In this document: positions 14,219-25,336 of the stretch, one piece after another | Position numbering within the stretch: the first letter of the stretch is position 1 | How the letters are laid out: the number at the start of each line of letters is the position of its first letter | NCBI RefSeq assembly: GCF_029168945.1 | Contig: NC_083604.1 | Coordinates: 65,736,211-65,800,210 of the forward strand | DNA from: Cannabis sativa | Lineage: Eukaryota > Streptophyta > Magnoliopsida > Rosales > Cannabaceae | Reading direction: 5' to 3' | DNA: 64,000 bases | Translations under genes and position numbers: made by a program | Notes under the pieces: model-generated | What the model saw: only the letters and a program-made list of their open reading frames with translations | What the model was told of the DNA's origin: nothing | Database searches by the model: none

Positions 14219-14560
14219 ATTGTTGGTTTTACATAGCTATTGTTATAGTGAGTAATCCTCCCTAATGGAGGAACGTTCATTAGCAAGTTAGCACCGTTTA
14301 ATCTCGAAAGATAAGTAATCTTGTAAGTTTTTTATATAGTTTATGATCACCCAAATGGTGGCGACTGTATAAGACTTGCAAGAATATGAAACAATGGTGA
14401 AAACTCATAAGATAGAATAGCCTTGACTCTCGCCTAAACAGGACAACGCGAATTCCAATCTTGATCGAATAAAAGGTTGCTAGAATGTTGATCATTTTAG
14501 ATGAGCTGACAACTCTATTCAATGGATGGTAGCTTTGACTCTCGCCTAAACGGGACACTG
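14219..14560 (+). other. Structured leader module of family A copy 1
   Basis: Contains, in order: hairpin TCCTCC-CTAAT-GGAGGA (14256-14272); ATTAG at 14279-14283, complementary to its loop; a small hairpin ATCT-CGAA-AGAT (14301-14312); a long hairpin (14319-14383) with stems TCTTGTAAGT/ACTTGCAAGA and TTATATAGT/ACTGTATAA and apex CACC-CAAAT-GGTG; the junction GAAACAATGG; then two copies of CTTGACTCTCGCCTAAACRG (14422-14441 and about 14534-14557). Equivalent modules occur upstream of gag in copies 2 and 3. It is untranslated; a role in RNA packaging, dimerisation or translation is inference. Confidence 0.6.
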
Positions 14561-14744
14561 ATATCAGTTTGTTGAAAACCTTGGAAATTATTTAGGATTG
14601 TATGTTTTAGTATTTTCACTTGTCATTCCTACTTGCTATATGCTTTCATAATTTCTGAATTGTGTATGAATTTGTATTGAACCATGTTATTTTCTGTTAT
14701 TAAATTATAGTTTAATTTCGAATCTTCATTGTTGGTCTAACTTA

Positions 14745-14960
14745 GCTTGTTTTTCTAATGAGATAAATCCCTAATGGATTTTCACCATTAGACTAACATA
14801 ATAGTGTTAGATCTCGAAAGATAAATATTGTATACGCAACATCTAGCTGTTCATCAATTGATGACACCTTAGACTAGTATTTTACAATATGAAACAAGAA
14901 GATTGTATAAATAAGATTACTTTGACTCTCGCTAATCGGAGCATCGTTGGATTCTTATTT
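14745..14960 (+). repeat. Diverged second copy of the structured leader module
   Basis: About 500 bp after the first, the same order of parts recurs: AAATCC-CTAAT-GGATTT (14765-14781), then ATTAG, ATCT-CGAA-AGAT, a hairpin closed by ATATTGTA/TACAATAT (14825-14890) with apex TCATC-AATT-GATGA, GAAACAA, and a decayed TTTGACTCTCGCTAATCGGA (14931-14950). Base changes in the stems keep pairing. Confidence 0.55.
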
Positions 14961-15359
14961 AAAACGAAATTATCCTAATTCCTCTTAGCTTATTCATTTC
15001 GAATTAGCTTAATGACATATCATTGGATGAATGGTCTATAAATCATATAAAGTCTTATTTTCTCTTAAGAAATTAGATGACGCATATGATTATATTCCCG
15101 GAATTCTATCCCAAAATGATATAAATCCTCAATCTTAGATATCTCCTACTTGTATTGGCAAATCAACTTAGAGTTAGATTAGTAGTGGTGGTACAAAAAA
15201 GAATTACTCATAATACAGTTACACTTTCACAAGTGTTTCATAACTATTTTCTTTCAATGGATTTAAACTGTATGAGTTTAGTATTCTGTGACCAGAATCC
15301 ACTTGCACTATTCTAAGAACTCTTTGATGCAACTAAATTAAGTCATCAAAAGATACAAC
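14961..15359 (+). other. Non-coding remnant between leader and pol, copy 1
   Basis: This is where gag and protease would lie in a complete element, but I can recognise neither; the intact gag of copy 2 has no visible counterpart here. The stretch appears deleted and decayed. Confidence 0.5.
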
Positions 15360-17116
15360 CACATATTTTATAAATCTATGGCATTTGTATCTTGTTCATA
15401 GTGGTTTTGACAAGATCATTCTCTGCAAAGAGTTAATATGCCTATATCCACTGAAATTAAGTTCATCTCATTCGCAGATGGATGTACATTCAGGGATGGA
15501 TATGAGTTTTCGTTGTATTCATAAAACGATCACTCTAGATTTTACCTTATGCAAAAGAAATTTGAAATGTTTGAAAAATTTCATGAATTTCTAGCAATGG
15601 TAAGTGGTTAAAGATCTTGCGAACTGATAGGGGTGGAGAAAAAGTTAGTTGATATGCTGTTCAAAGATCATTAATTTGATTTTGAATTTATCCAAACTTA
15701 CCTCCCCAGAAATTTGAGTTGCATATTGATGATTAATTACTAGTAGTTGCCTAAATCCTTCTATGGTAATAAAATTTCAGAATGATGCAATGGTTGTATA
15801 CTTAATGTAAATCATTACTAGATTCATGGATGACCTAATCGAAATCTTAAGAAAAGCTAGAACTGCTAACCTTGGTTTGCATGTTTGTTAGCTATTCTAA
15901 GTGATTAGGGGTGGATCATCCCATAGTCATTAGATAAGAAAGTGTTTGTTTAAACAAATACTACTTTTCTAAGAAAATGACTAAGTCTGAAAATAAAGTA
16001 GCAAATAAAGAAGATATTTTTTTTTCTTGATTCCATAAGTGTTCTATCATCTTATTCGTTACAAGATGATCCCACTGCCTTTGTTGTCTTAACACAACTG
16101 AAGAGGTCTATACCATTTAGTTTTCTTAGACATAGTTCACGGTACCTTGTTGTAGTGAGAGAGTTTCTAGGAACTTTACTTTCTCATGACTTGGAAGATA
16201 CTAGTGATTAAAATCTATTGTGAGTTTAAACAAGTAATGGATTGTCAAGATAAGAAACTAAGAAGAAAGCCAAGAGAACTATGGTTTGATCCATTCACAT
16301 GGAGTAACCTAAAGTTTTCTGTTACAAGGACATGAAAGGAAATTTTCGTTAATAAGTCTATTCAATGGACTTAACAAAACTTCCTGTTCCTAGTATTATA
16401 TGTTTGAGTTTATCTAAACCTATGGCTTGTGGTATACCTGGTAATTACTTACTCTAATGCAAGCATAAGATGTTGGAGCATTTTCTTTCCAATGGCAATC
16501 TATAGAAGCTTCACAACTTCTAAGCATAGATTTTATTTATCTAAGGAAAAGTCTCAACTATTCCAGAAAAGATAAAGCCATGAAAGAATTTCTTGAATCA
16601 ATAGTGAGAGGTCTCAGATATGCTTTAGTATGTCTTAGACCAGACACCTGCTGTTGAGTGGGAGTAATGAGTAGGTATCAGATTAATCTAGGAGAAGAAC
16701 ATTGAAAGACAATCAAGTAAATCTTAAGATTAAGAAGAGGAACTATATGTTAGTGGATAAGGGTGAAGAGGAACTATATGTTAGTCGATAAGGGTGGTTT
16801 TTTGAAACTCTTAGACTACACCACATCAGATTTCGAGACTTGCCTGTGTGCTAGAAAGTCTACTGATGAGATGGTGATTACTTTGGGGGTGGAGTAGTGA
16901 TTTTGGAGAAGTGTAAAAACCTATCTGAAATCTCTTGGTCTACCGGAGAGAGACTGAATGTTAAAAGTTGCAGGAAAGATACTTATTCAGTCTAAGGAAA
17001 GTTCTATACATTTGTGGCACCGTTCCAACTTGCCTTAACTACTAGGGTTACTTCCTGAATAACCAAAGAGTAGTTGCTAAAAGTATAGAATCCAGTATCC
17101 CAAGAGAGTAGACATA
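15360..17116 (+). pseudogene. Decayed copia-type pol of family A copy 1
   Basis: No open frame remains, but peptide landmarks appear in copia order. The GAG-pre-integrase motif is LWHLYLVHSGFDKI (from about 15377; normally LWHLRLGHI). Integrase core follows: a relic around the first acidic site at 15470-15540, then LMQKKFEMFEKFHEFLAM, and KILRTDRGGEK at about 15612-15644. RT/RNase H spacer is VCLRPDT ... VGVMSRYQINLGEEH at about 16620-16720. RNase H is RKSTDEMVITLG at about 16853-16888. Frames shift repeatedly and stops are common. The order integrase before RT places family A in the copia superfamily. This copy cannot make enzymes. Confidence 0.7.
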
Positions 17117-19001
17117 TAATCAGATTTACTTATTAATAAAGATCAGAAATAACATTTTATGTTGCATGGTTCACATGATTTATTTCATGATTATATGTAT
17201 ATAATGTATGAATTCTTTTTAAGTCCAAAACATATGAATTTGTTAAAGATTATAGTGTTGTCAGCACAGTGGAATATAATCTTAATTATATGTTCAAAAG
17301 TTTATTCCCTGATTTGTCATAACACTGGATTTAGACTGACATGGTATAACCAGCGATAGGTATTCTTACACCTTGGAAAAGTGTTATGTCCTTTCCAGGA
17401 CATTGGCAAAGTTTACCAGTATCGGATGTATGGATTGTACATCGAAAGGGACCGATATTGAACTTTGATTAGATATATTAAAATTTACCGTAATATCTAT
17501 TCAATTCCATATCACCTGTTGATCCTAGATCAAATGATCTTAATCCTGATATGGTTAGGTTCAATCTCAAGAGTGTTACTCGTGTTCTTTGATTTGTTAG
17601 TTAAGCCTACTTTTGGGTCAGGGTGATACGTACATTTTGGGAACACGGTAGCGCAATTGAGTGGGAGCGCTAACATAAATATGGAATCTATAGCTTCTAT
17701 TTGGAAAATAGAAAGTAAAGGATGATTTCCTTCGAGCTTAACCAAACGAAGATAAATGGTGGAGATCTCATTTCACTTAGCTGAAATATCATTTATACAG
17801 GGTTAAGTGTTTTAAGGATAAAATACATTGTAGGGTGTTACGGTAATTTAATCCCTTTACAGTGTAAATCATCTATAAAGAGGATCATTGATCACATTAG
17901 GGTTATAACAATGGATAACTAATGACGTGTCTATATCGTGGAACATATAGAGCGTTCTATATGACTGAGAGTGCAATTCCAAGTTCTAAGTGTGGATTCA
18001 ATGAGGAATTAATAAGTTAGGGAATTTACTTGGTAAATTCGGTTCAACTTATTGGAAGCTCGGTTATATAGACCTATGGTCCCCATACTAGTTGAGACCA
18101 TACTGCTTGTAAGACTCAGTTAATTGATTTTAATTAATCAATTATAATTCTAAAAGTTAGACTATGTCTACTTTATTAATTCTCACAGTTTAAGGATGAA
18201 ATCGTAAAGAAAAGGGTTTCTAGGTTTAATTATTAATTGAGAGACTTTGCATGTCTAATTAATAATTATTTTAAATGACAATATTATTTAATAATCTATT
18301 TTAGTTATTAAATAATTAGTTTTGGCATTTAAATGATTAGAATTGGAAAAATGGCATTTTTGGAGAAATAGAAATAAAATTGAGGAAACTGCAAAATCCA
18401 AGTGAGGCCCATTTCCCTCTATGGCCGGCCACTCCCTTTGCTTGTTTCCCAATTATTAGTTTCAATTTTAATTGTCATGTAATTGCTAATCAAAGCCTAG
18501 CAAAAATAGGAAAGTGGTGGATCACACTAAATAAGGCAGTTAATTGATTACACAGTAATTAAGGAAACTGTTTTATTTGGAAAGTTGTGCTCTCCCTTTT
18601 CCCTATATAAAGCAACCCTTGTTCTCTTCTCTTGTATGCTTATGTATGCTTGAAAAGCCACGAAAATAAGAGAGAAAAATAGAGAGAAAATTCGAAATCC
18701 TTGTGAGATGAGTGGTGCCCACACACATCAAGTGGTACCTCAACCATAGTATGTAAGACTATGGAAATTCTGCATCAAAGAAGGAGAAAAGAAGATCCAG
18801 GTTCAGATCTTGGTGATGCTCTGCTACAGAAAGGAATCAAGGGCTAGAGATCTGAACGGAAGGAGTCATAATATTCTGCTGCACCCACTGTAAGGTTTTC
18901 TAACTTTCTATGTGTTTATTTTCATTGTTTTAGAATTCATATTAGGTTGTTAATCCAACATACATGATAGTAAATAGATCCTGGTAAAATAATTTCCAAC
19001 A
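17117..19001 (+). repeat. 3' LTR of family A copy 1 (5' end missing)
   Basis: Aligns with the family A LTRs from just after their TGTTAGGTTTTATGCCC start to the CCTGGTAAAATAATTTCCAACA end at 19001. About the first 40 bases are not recognisable. Sequence to the right is copia-B coding sequence, so copy 1 inserted into copia-B. Confidence 0.85.
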
Positions 19002-19403
19002 GAAGCTCCCCATAAATCGGTGTGGATTAATTCTAATGGTTTTGATGCATGACTGTGGGACAAAATGGCACTTTGTGGCTTTTACCTAACTGACATGCAT
19101 TGCAAAATTGCAGAGTTTGGATATTGCCCGAGCGGGACAATTTGGACAACAGATTACTAAGAATTGTTTTAGATGGATCGCCTAACTTTTGGTGCCAATT
19201 ATTAACATCATTTGGTTTGTAAGTAACAAGAACAGATGGCAAACTAGAATGAGAACATGTACTTTTATTATCAAGATGAAGATTACAACAATTTAGAGAT
19301 TTATACATCTCTTTATTACAACAACTAGAAGTAGTACATGATATATGAGATGGACAAATCTCAGAACTAGCAAGAAAACACTCTACAGAAGCAGTTGATG
19401 AAC
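19002..19403 (-). pseudogene. Copia-B: GAG-pre-integrase and start of integrase
   Basis: Minus-strand copia coding sequence. It shows the GAG-pre-integrase domain (NNWHQKLGDPSKTILSNLLS) and its zinc-binding end (FCNACQLGKSHKVPF); after a frameshift, KPLELIHTDLWGAS, the first acidic region of integrase, stops at 19002 where family A copy 1 begins. Its upstream part lies at 32122-33113; the two are separated by a solo LTR and a nested family A element. The reading frame resumes exactly across the duplicated TGAAC. The rest of pol and the 3' LTR should lie left of this window. Confidence 0.85.
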
Positions 19404-21322
19404 TGTAACGCCCTTACTTAAAATAAGATGCCATAAATAAACTGGCGTTAAGATAATAATGTTGTCTTTATAAAAAAATAAATAACAATTTTTAAAATAT
19501 GGGTACCCAGTTGAAAATAAAGTATTACTATTTAGGTAAAAGTAATAGAAAATTTAGTCGACAACATCCTCAATATGTTTAATAAATTTAATAGAGACTT
19601 TCAGCGGAAGATGGCTAAGACCACACGCAGTTACATGATCTCACGAGATACACTCCATGCTGCCCAAACTCAACTTGTCACCGAAAGCTTACAAGCTTAC
19701 TTATCTGCACATAAGGGGTAAATAAGGGGTAAGGTGTAAAGTCCAGAAAGGAAAAACAAAATACTATGTACCAGCATTCACACATCATAGCACAATCATA
19801 TACATCAAACATACAATAAACCAATCATGAGTATAAATAGAGGCAGCCACACAAATACTGAAATACCACACACTCACACTCCAGCTTCCATACAAATCTG
19901 GAGTGTCTTACGTTCTTAACTAGAACGCAGTACCAATGACCAGTGCACCCTTACGTACACTGTTTCACCTACCACATCACCATACATGTGTGGTTTCTAG
20001 CCACTTCCAAGTACTTGGAACATGATTAAACAACCATATACAATCTATTGACAAAACACTATTTCACCGAAACTACCACATTCCACAGTTTCAATACAAT
20101 TTATTCAAGCAGTCATACTAGGTACTCAAACCATATAAAAAGCAAGTATAAAGTACAATTATTTTTCCTTACCTCAACTCCGCTGTAATTAACTCCTACG
20201 ATACCTTCTAGGCCCTATAACAATTAGTGAAACCCTTAGTCCACCGATAAACTCAATATATTTATTACTCTTACTATACAGCAAGTTTAGCCTAGAATTT
20301 GACTCATAAAACGTTTGAATTAGAAATCCTACTGTTCACAAAGTTTTTAGTTAATCAAAAGAAATTTCTTTCGGTATAAAGATCATGAAAATCAGAGTTA
20401 TAACCTAGGAGTTATGCATGTTATATTAAAACAATTTTTTTAAAATGTTGGATCATGCCGATTTCTGAATACAGCCCAAAAATAAAAGTTTTAAAACTAG
20501 TTACACCCCGATCTAGACAATACTTTCTTCATAAAAAAATGTAGCTCTTTTCTTAAGCTTTAAAACGAGATAAAGATCTTTTAAAATGGATCAAAATTGA
20601 GAGAGATATTGAATTTTTACTAAAGACACTTTTTCTGAAATAAAACTTAAAACGAGATATCCTAACCGAGTAAAGATACTGACTTTTGACAGGTAAGAAC
20701 TCCGAATTAGGGAAAGGTTTCTTCAAAGAAAATATGGATTATTGAATTATCTTTCTAAAAGTATGAGAATTGCTGGAAAATAATAGATATCAAAAGAGAT
20801 ATCACACTTTTACCGATGCAATATCGGAAAGAAATAAAAAAAAAAACTGTACTTCGACAATCAGCATAAAACATGAATTTTTTACATCAAAATAATCAGA
20901 ATTAGGGAACTGTTTCTTCATGAAAAATGTAGATCATTAAATTATATTTAAAACGGTACCTAGATCACTGAAAACAGACCTATGGAGAGAGAGAGATATG
21001 GTAGTTTTATGAAAGCCTATTTCTCTGAAAACGAAAATAAAAACACAACGAATTTTACCTAAAGATTTTGAAGACACGGAACGATGATCAGATAAGAGTG
21101 GTTGATTGCTACCCTGAAGCTCTTAAGATTAGAACAATTAATTTGGTGCAATAGAGAGGATAAAATTTTTGAGAGATGGTGAGAATACGATATTGTATAA
21201 TAGGTTTAAATCTAAAATAAAAATCTAACTAATCAGATAAAAATTATGCCAATAAAATTAAATTTTGAATTTTAAACTAACTAATTTGATTCCTCACTAT
21301 TTATTTATATTACTATTATATA

Positions 21323-21550
21323 GGGATATGATTTTGTCCCGTGATGTACTTTCACGGAATGTATTCTGTGGTACATTAGATGGGTCTCAGGGTACATTAA
21401 ATGAGTGTCAGGGTACGCTTCTACTTTTTAACCCTAATTACCCCTAGATCAATCTCAGCTGTCAGATCAAATAACTCCCTCATCTGACGGCTGCCGTACA
21501 TCACGGATTACAATCCGTGAAAGTACAATAACAGGACAAAATCATATCCC
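21323..21550. mobile_element. MITE with long terminal inverted repeats
   Basis: The left end GGGATATGATTTTGTCC is matched in reverse by the right end GGACAAAATCATATCCC. After a short mismatch the repeats continue as GTACTTTCACGGA and TCCGTGAAAGTAC. TA (possibly TATA) flanks both sides. It is 228 bp with no coding capacity. TA duplication suggests a mariner/Stowaway-like mover, but the end sequence is not classic Stowaway. Confidence 0.8.
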
Positions 21551-21597
21551 TATATATATATCAATCCTATTCTACACACCCACACGTACACTAAATT

Positions 21598-21599
21598 CA

Positions 21600-21641
<42 letters not shown>
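21598..21641 (+). repeat. (ATA)n microsatellite
   Basis: About 15 ATA units just left of the family A insertion. Confidence 0.95.
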
Positions 21642-21678
21642 CAATCCTATACTTATAGCTTCACATATATCTATATTA

Positions 21679-23558
21679 TGTTGGGAATTATTTTACCAGG
21701 ATCTTAGATCTACTCACAAGTATGTTTATTAACATCCTAAATATGAACTTTCTAAAACGATAAAATAAACACATATAAAGTTAAGAAAACCTTACATTGA
21801 TGCAGCGGAATAAATGTCTCCTTCCACTCAGATCTCTAACCCTTGATTCCTTTCTGTAGCAGAGTATAATCAAGATCTGAGCCCGAATCTCCTTCTTCTT
21901 CAAGCTTTGATCCTTCACAGTCTTCCAATCTATGATTGAGTTACTGCTTACTGTGTGTGGGCACTTACTCTTTCACTAGGGTCACGAAAAAGATGAAGGA
22001 AAAGAGGGAGAGAGGTTTCGGCCAAGGTAGAGAGTGAGGGAAGGCTCAGTTTTTCTGAAGAGAGAAATTTCTGTCAGAAAGCTAATGAAAGCATGTATTG
22101 TGAATGAGCCATCACTTTCTATTTATAGGCAACTTACTAGGTTTAGGTTTAGAATTATTTGGCATTAAAATAATGAAAATATTAATTTGAAAAAGCCTTA
22201 TAAGTGGCCGGCCATAGGTGTTGTAATGGGCCCCACTTAATTTTGCAATTTTATCAAATTTTATCTCTATTTTATCAAAAATGCCAATTTTCCAATTCTA
22301 ACCTTTTAAATGCCAAAACTAATTATTTAATAATTAAAATACATTATTAAATAATATTGTCATTTAATTTAATTATTAATTAGACATATAAAGTCCATTA
22401 ATAAATAAATAAACCCAGAAAACTCTTTTCCTTACAATTTCACTTCGAATAGTGAAAATTCATAAAATCGGACATAGTCTAACTTTAGAATTATAATTGA
22501 TCAATCACGAATCAATTAATGAGTCTTATAAGCAGAATGTTCTCAACTAGAATGGGGACCATGGATCTATATGCTGAGCTTCCAATAAGTGAACCAAATT
22601 TACCAAGTAAATTCCTACTTATTAATTCTTCGTTGAATCCACTCTTAGAACTTAGAATTGCACTCTCAGACTTATATAGAGCATATTGTATGTTTCACGA
22701 TACCAATATACTATCTCATTTAACCATTGTTATAATCTTATTGTGATTTAAAGATCCTCTATATAGATGATTTACATCGAGATGGGATTTCTTTACCGTT
22801 CTCACCCCTCAATGTAAATGGTGTTTAGTGATCTAATAATTAGTCAGTTAAACAAGAGCTCATCCATTTACTTCTATTTGCTAAGCTCGAAGGGAATCAT
22901 CACTTAACTTCTATACACCAGTAGAAGCTATAGATTCCATATTTATGTTCAGCACTCCCACTCAATCATACTATCATGTTCCCAAAATATACGTATCACC
23001 CTGACCCAAAAGTAGGCTTAACTAATAAATCAAAGAACATGAATAGCACTCCTGAGTTGAGCCTAAGCATATCAGGATTTAGATTCTTTTCAATCTTAAG
23101 ATCAACTACTGATATTGACTTGGAAAGATATGTATAACGGTAAGTTTGTAATATCTTAACTTAGTTGCAATATCGGTCCAGTCCAATGTATACTCCATAC
23201 ATTCGAAACTAGTATACTTTGCTAATGTCCTGGAAAGAACATAACACTTACTCCAAGTGTAAGTACACATCATCGCTGATTATCACATTAGTGTAAATCC
23301 AATAACACTGATGAAACAGGGACCAAAACTTTTGATTCATATGATCACAATCACATTCCACTGTGTTGACGATACTGCAATTGTGAATAAACATATGATC
23401 TGGATTTAACTGATTTTGTGTGTATGAATGTAATAAACATATTAAACATATTAAACCATTAGCATGTAAAATTCATGCAAACATCAATCACTTCAAATTT
23501 CTTATATTGATAACTAATCAGATTGTAAAGAGTTTTATTTAGGGCATAAAACCTAACA
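21679..23558 (-). repeat. 3' LTR of family A copy 2
   Basis: 1880 bp, TG...CA, almost identical to 29948-31862. It lacks a 31-bp segment present in the other LTR after 31088; the deletion ends fall in short TGTA repeats. Confidence 0.93.
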
Positions 23559-25336
23559 AACTCCCACTTGCACTAATATAAAACAAACTGTGCAAATAGG
23601 TCAATCTGATGTCTTGATCTTTAGATCAAGTGTAGTATTTTTGAATCCACCCAAACTTCTGGAAACTAGTTCATAAATACTCTTATGAAACATCCTTTTC
23701 TATATGCTTTACTCATCAAGGGATACTGAAATCTTTACTGTTTTAAAAGTACATCTGAATTAACAGAGGACATATCTCTCATATTTTAAAATATGTAATT
23801 GAGATAATACAGTGTAGACTTTTCTTCGGTGATATAACTTTACGGTATTTTCGAATAGACCAAGTTATAGTTCTTCTCTGGTAGAGCTTGAATTATTATA
23901 CAATAATTCCTCCACCCCCAAAGTAAGCACCATCTTAAGAATTTCGAAATTAGATGGTGTGATACAAAGACAACTGATACACAGTTCCTTAATATCTGAC
24001 ATATAGATCACTTTCATAAATCTTTCTTGAATATCTTCTAATGTTCCCTATTTGATTACATCTCAGATAGCTCCCACTCAATAGCGATGTCCGGTTAAAT
24101 AATACTTTTAACCTACGATTGTTTAGAGAGTTACATAGTTGTGACTTTTGTATTAGTACGAAACTTTAAGTTAAGACTAAGTCATCAACATAGCAGACTA
24201 GTATTTGAAGTGAAAAATACATGCCAGAGATAAAGTAATCAAAATTAAGATACCATCAAATTTTATGAGGATTAAGAATTCTATGTTCAAGTCATTTGAA
24301 TGGACTGAACTAGAGTTCTTTATCTTATTCTCATAATTCTGATAAGCTATACCTATCCATGTGAATGGTTAGATTTGCTTTTCAGTAGTGTTCTTAAGTA
24401 CCTATCACAATTATCAACCTAATGAAGATGGGTATAGAACTTTAAAATTCTCCCACTCAATTAAGGTAGTGTGAAACTTTAACAAAGAACTTTCAAAGGT
24501 ATCAAACTCTTACTTACAACAGTAAAATTGAAATGGAACATACAATCAAGATCAAGAATTTATATTGACAATAGCTGACTCATTATATTACTTCTATGTT
24601 TAAACAAGATATGTGTTTCATAGGGAATTGTGGAATAGACTCCACCCCTAAGTATATAGAGATTATGATCCACCCCTAAAGGTTGTAAAGATCATGATTC
24701 TCTAAGTGTGATAGAGTTTATGTGGAGTTGAATACTATCCAGAGTTCATTAGATATAAAAGATCGTTGAACTGCATAGTTTTCTTAACTTTTCTCCACCC
24801 CTATCAGATCATAAGATCCTTTTATTAAACAAATTCTTAATAATTGTATGAGAATGAACAATTATTGATAAACATAGAAATAATTTCTAGTGTTTATATA
24901 ATATAACTCTATGAAGAGTTGTAAATATTATAGAATTTGCATCAATAATAAAAACACTTACACATACAAACATACAAATATAATGTGGTAATAATTGATG
25001 AAGATAAATTAAATGAAGCTCAATCTCATAAATTGCAATAGGGAATTTCGAAAAAAACTTTATTAATAATAAAAAATATTGCAACAATATGAGAGAAACA
25101 GGGATAAATAACCCTAACTAAAATTTGAAATCCAAATTGTCTTTAAACTAAAACAATTAATTCAAAAAAAATAAATTGAAGAGCTTCATCTTCATCTGGA
25201 CGATTTCACCCTTTGGTCCAGCTTTCTGATCGAACTCATCTGAGTTCAAGTAGCTTGACCTATAAGAAGAAGAAAACAAATAAACAAAGTTTAGTCCAGA
25301 ATCATAAATCCAATTGGATAACAATTCACTAAACTC
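23559..25336 (-). pseudogene. Decayed copia pol of family A copy 2
   Basis: No open frame. A protease relic follows gag (WIYDSGLN at about 25289-25312, normally WIIDSGATNH). An integrase relic (GATAGGGGTGGAGAAAAG on the minus strand near 24793-24810) matches the SDRGGE site of copy 1, and an RNase H relic (ACTTTGGGGGTGGA near 23913-23926) matches 16880-16893. The region is only about 1.8 kb where a full copia pol needs over 3 kb, so large deletions have occurred. The tract next to the LTR (CAAGTGGGAGTT on the minus strand) is the plus-strand primer site. Confidence 0.65.

Larger units (their letters stand above)
19404..21678 (-). repeat. Solo LTR of Ty3/gypsy (Tekay-like) type, part 1
   Basis: Begins TGTAACGCCCTTAC (on the minus strand the end is GTAAGGGCGTTACA, like the Tekay LTR end) and continues at 31868-32121, finishing ATATTACA. 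The copies of TGAAC at 19399-19403 and 32122-32126 are its 5-bp target-site duplication. Combined length (2275 + 254 = about 2.53 kb) equals the Tekay LTR length. No internal gypsy sequence is present, so it is a solo LTR formed by LTR-LTR recombination. Confidence 0.82.

Noticed and set aside
22519..22746. 75-codon frame (MSLISRMFSTRMGTMD...) found in three LTRs (also 141-368 minus and 30792-31019 plus)
   Set aside because: It is antisense to the LTR and identical only because those LTRs are young. The older LTRs at 44930-45160 and 55810-56040 break it, so there is no sign of protein-level conservation.
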